Positions 6,371 to 7,977 of a stretch of 7,977 bases of DNA are shown piece after piece. Where the stretch lies: contig JAJPZD010000214.1 in the NCBI GenBank assembly GCA_021204605.1, positions 1 through 7,977 on the forward strand, given 5' to 3'. Position 1 is the stretch's first letter. Each line of letters opens with the position of its first letter. The notes beneath the pieces were generated by a model. The model saw nothing but the letters and a program-made list of their open reading frames with translations, was not told where the DNA came from and did not search any database. The DNA is from Prevotella sp. (GTDB lineage Bacteria; Bacteroidota; Bacteroidia; Bacteroidales; Bacteroidaceae). A program made the position numbers and the translations under genes.

Positions 6371-7977
6371 CTATTCCATTTTCTCCTCGCCAACGGTAGG
6401 ACGGATGTCCTCTATCTGCAGTTGCACGTCATTGTGCTTGTAAACGTTGTCTTCCAAAGTATATGCGATGTCAAAACTACGCTTCGACTTGATATACCGT
6501 GCCGCCTCGCTTTGACCGAATGCTATACCGTTCATCACGTTGTTGGACTTGGAATCCACAAGTTCCAACTTGATATGCTCCTGGTCTCTGCCCACCACTT
6601 TGCTCGTACCAAAATCATATACATCCATCGTACAGAACACCAATTTCGGATTCATAGGACCGAATGGGCCGAACTTCTTAACGTCTGAATGGAGCTTTCG
6701 CGTTACGTCCTTGAAATTTATCTGTGCATCGATGTCGAGTATCGCCTCCGTCTGCTCCGGTGTTATATGCTCCTCGACATATTTCTGGAAACGTCTTCTG
6801 AACTCAGGCACATCCTTCCATTTCAAAGTCAACCCTGTGGCGTAAGTATGTCCACCGAAACTCTTCAAGAGGTCACGGCAACTCTTTATTGCAGAATAGA
6901 CATCAAATCCTGTTACACTGCGTGCTGATCCAGTGGCAAGGTCATCCTCACGTGTCAACACGATAGTAGGGCGGAAATATATTTCTGTCAGCCGTGATGC
7001 GACAATGCCTATCACGCCTTTCTTCCAGTTCTCATCATAAAGCACGATACTCGAATGACGCTTCTGACTCTCTATCCTCGCCACGATCTGGTTGGCCTCC
7101 TCTGTCATCTGCTTGTCGATATCCTTGCGCTGCTCATTATATTCGTTTATATGCTTGGCCTCGTTAAGCGCACTTATGAAATCTTTCTCCACAAGCAGAT
7201 CCACACTCTCCCTGCCATTCTCCATCCGCCCGGAAGCATTTATGCGCGGCCCTATCTTAAACACTATATCGCTCATGGAAATCGTCCTGCCGTTTAGACC
7301 ACATATATCAATTATAGCCTTCAGACCGACATTCGGATTCTGATTCAGTTGTCTCAACCCATAATACGCCAGAATACGGTTCTCATCAACAACAGGAACA
7401 ATGTCTGCTGCTATGCTGACAGCGCAGAAATCAAGCAAGGGGATAAGTCGCGAGAATGAAATTCCGTTGTTCTTTGCGAATGCCTGCATGAACTTAAATC
7501 CTACCCCACAACCGGAAAGATGCTTGAAAGGATAGGTGTCATCGCTCCGCTTTGGATTGAGTACGGCTACAGCGGGCGGCACTTCCTCATCGGGAACATG
7601 GTGGTCGCAAATGATGAAATCAATGCCGCGTTTCTTGGCATACTCAATTTCATCCACCGCCTTGATGCCGCAGTCAAGAATTATAATCAATTTCACACCT
7701 GTCTCATTGGCATAGTCTATTCCCTTATAGCTCACCCCATAACCTTCATCGTAACGGTCGGGAATGTAATAATCTACATTTGAATAAAATTGCTGCAGAA
7801 ACTTATACACTAACGCAACAGCTGTACAACCGTCAACGTCATAGTCACCATACACCATTATTCGCTCTTTTCGCCCCATCGCATCATTGAGCCTATCGAC
7901 AGCCACATACATATCCTTCATAAGGAACGGGTTTATCAAGTCGCTCAATTGGGGTCGGAAAAACCGTTTGGCAGCGG
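6371..7977 (-). CDS. recJ: Single-stranded-DNA-specific 5'-to-3' exonuclease RecJ, 5'-truncated
   Basis: RecJ degrades single-stranded DNA from the 5' end in recombination, gap repair and mismatch repair. The frame is open through the right edge: the codons before the TTG at 7948 read Ala-Ala-Lys-Arg-Phe-Phe-Arg-Pro-Gln, matching the usual sequence before the RecJ core. The true start therefore lies beyond the window; about 534 of an expected 570 or so residues are present. Counting from the TTG, the DHH phosphoesterase motifs are DYDVDG (35-40), LDCG (91-94), DHH (115-117) and SGCGVGFK (145-152), with metal-binding aspartates and histidines intact. RINASGRMENG (235-245) follows, then the DHHA1 domain with GVIGIVASRL (311-320) and GGHTYATG (365-372). 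The RecJ OB-fold region ends the protein, with FGPFGPMNP (426-434) as its marker. The stop is 32 bases before the recQ start, on the same strand. RecQ can unwind DNA to feed RecJ, so the pairing makes functional sense. The protein looks intact apart from the window edge. Confidence 0.96.
   Translation of the reverse strand, partial: AAKRFFRPQLSDLINPFLMKDMYVAVDRLNDAMGRKERIMVYGDYDVDGCTAVALVYKFLQQFYSNVDYYIPDRYDEGYGVSYKGIDYANETGVKLIIILDCGIKAVDEIEYAKKRGIDFIICDHHVPDEEVPPAVAVLNPKRSDDTYPFKHLSGCGVGFKFMQAFAKNNGISFSRLIPLLDFCAVSIAADIVPVVDENRILAYYGLRQLNQNPNVGLKAIIDICGLNGRTISMSDIVFKIGPRINASGRMENGRESVDLLVEKDFISALNEAKHINEYNEQRKDIDKQMTEEANQIVARIESQKRHSSIVLYDENWKKGVIGIVASRLTEIYFRPTIVLTREDDLATGSARSVTGFDVYSAIKSCRDLLKSFGGHTYATGLTLKWKDVPEFRRRFQKYVEEHITPEQTEAILDIDAQINFKDVTRKLHSDVKKFGPFGPMNPKLVFCTMDVYDFGTSKVVGRDQEHIKLELVDSKSNNVMNGIAFGQSEAARYIKSKRSFDIAYTLEDNVYKHNDVQLQIEDIRPTVGEEKME

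Overview
The window looks like chromosomal DNA from a gut- or mouth-type member of Bacteroidota (order Bacteroidales, Prevotella/Bacteroides-like). The evidence is a SusD/RagB-family lipoprotein, Cys-Ser-Asp lipoprotein N-termini of the kind exported to the cell surface in this phylum, start codons without a clear Shine-Dalgarno sequence, and a recJ-recQ gene pair typical of the group. Genus assignment is inference.

Layout: two plus-strand genes fill the left half (1-4263). The first is a SusD-like outer-membrane glycan-binding lipoprotein whose 5' end lies before the window. The second, 19 bases later, is a 757-residue lipoprotein with fibronectin-III-like N-terminal domains and a C-terminal parallel beta-helix of the DUF4957/DUF5123 type. 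Together they look like the tail of a polysaccharide utilization locus (PUL): the SusC transporter should lie just upstream, and the second protein sits where SusE/SusF-type surface glycan-binding proteins are normally encoded. The substrate cannot be read from the sequence; a pectin-like polyuronide is a guess from the company this beta-helix family usually keeps.

The 152-base gap at 4264-4415 holds two tandem hairpins. The second is strong and probably ends transcription for the convergent genes on both sides.

The right half (4416-7977) is on the minus strand. It carries recJ (5' end beyond the right edge) and then recQ, 32 bases apart and probably co-transcribed. RecQ unwinds DNA and RecJ degrades the 5'-ended strand, so they are natural partners in gap repair and end resection. 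This RecQ lacks an HRDC domain and has about 200 residues between the helicase core and the zinc-binding cysteines.

I see no mobile element, CRISPR array, tRNA, rRNA or defence gene, and no convincing undescribed system. The points most worth a second look are the RecQ architecture, an A9 run at a domain boundary in recQ, and the beta-helix surface protein.
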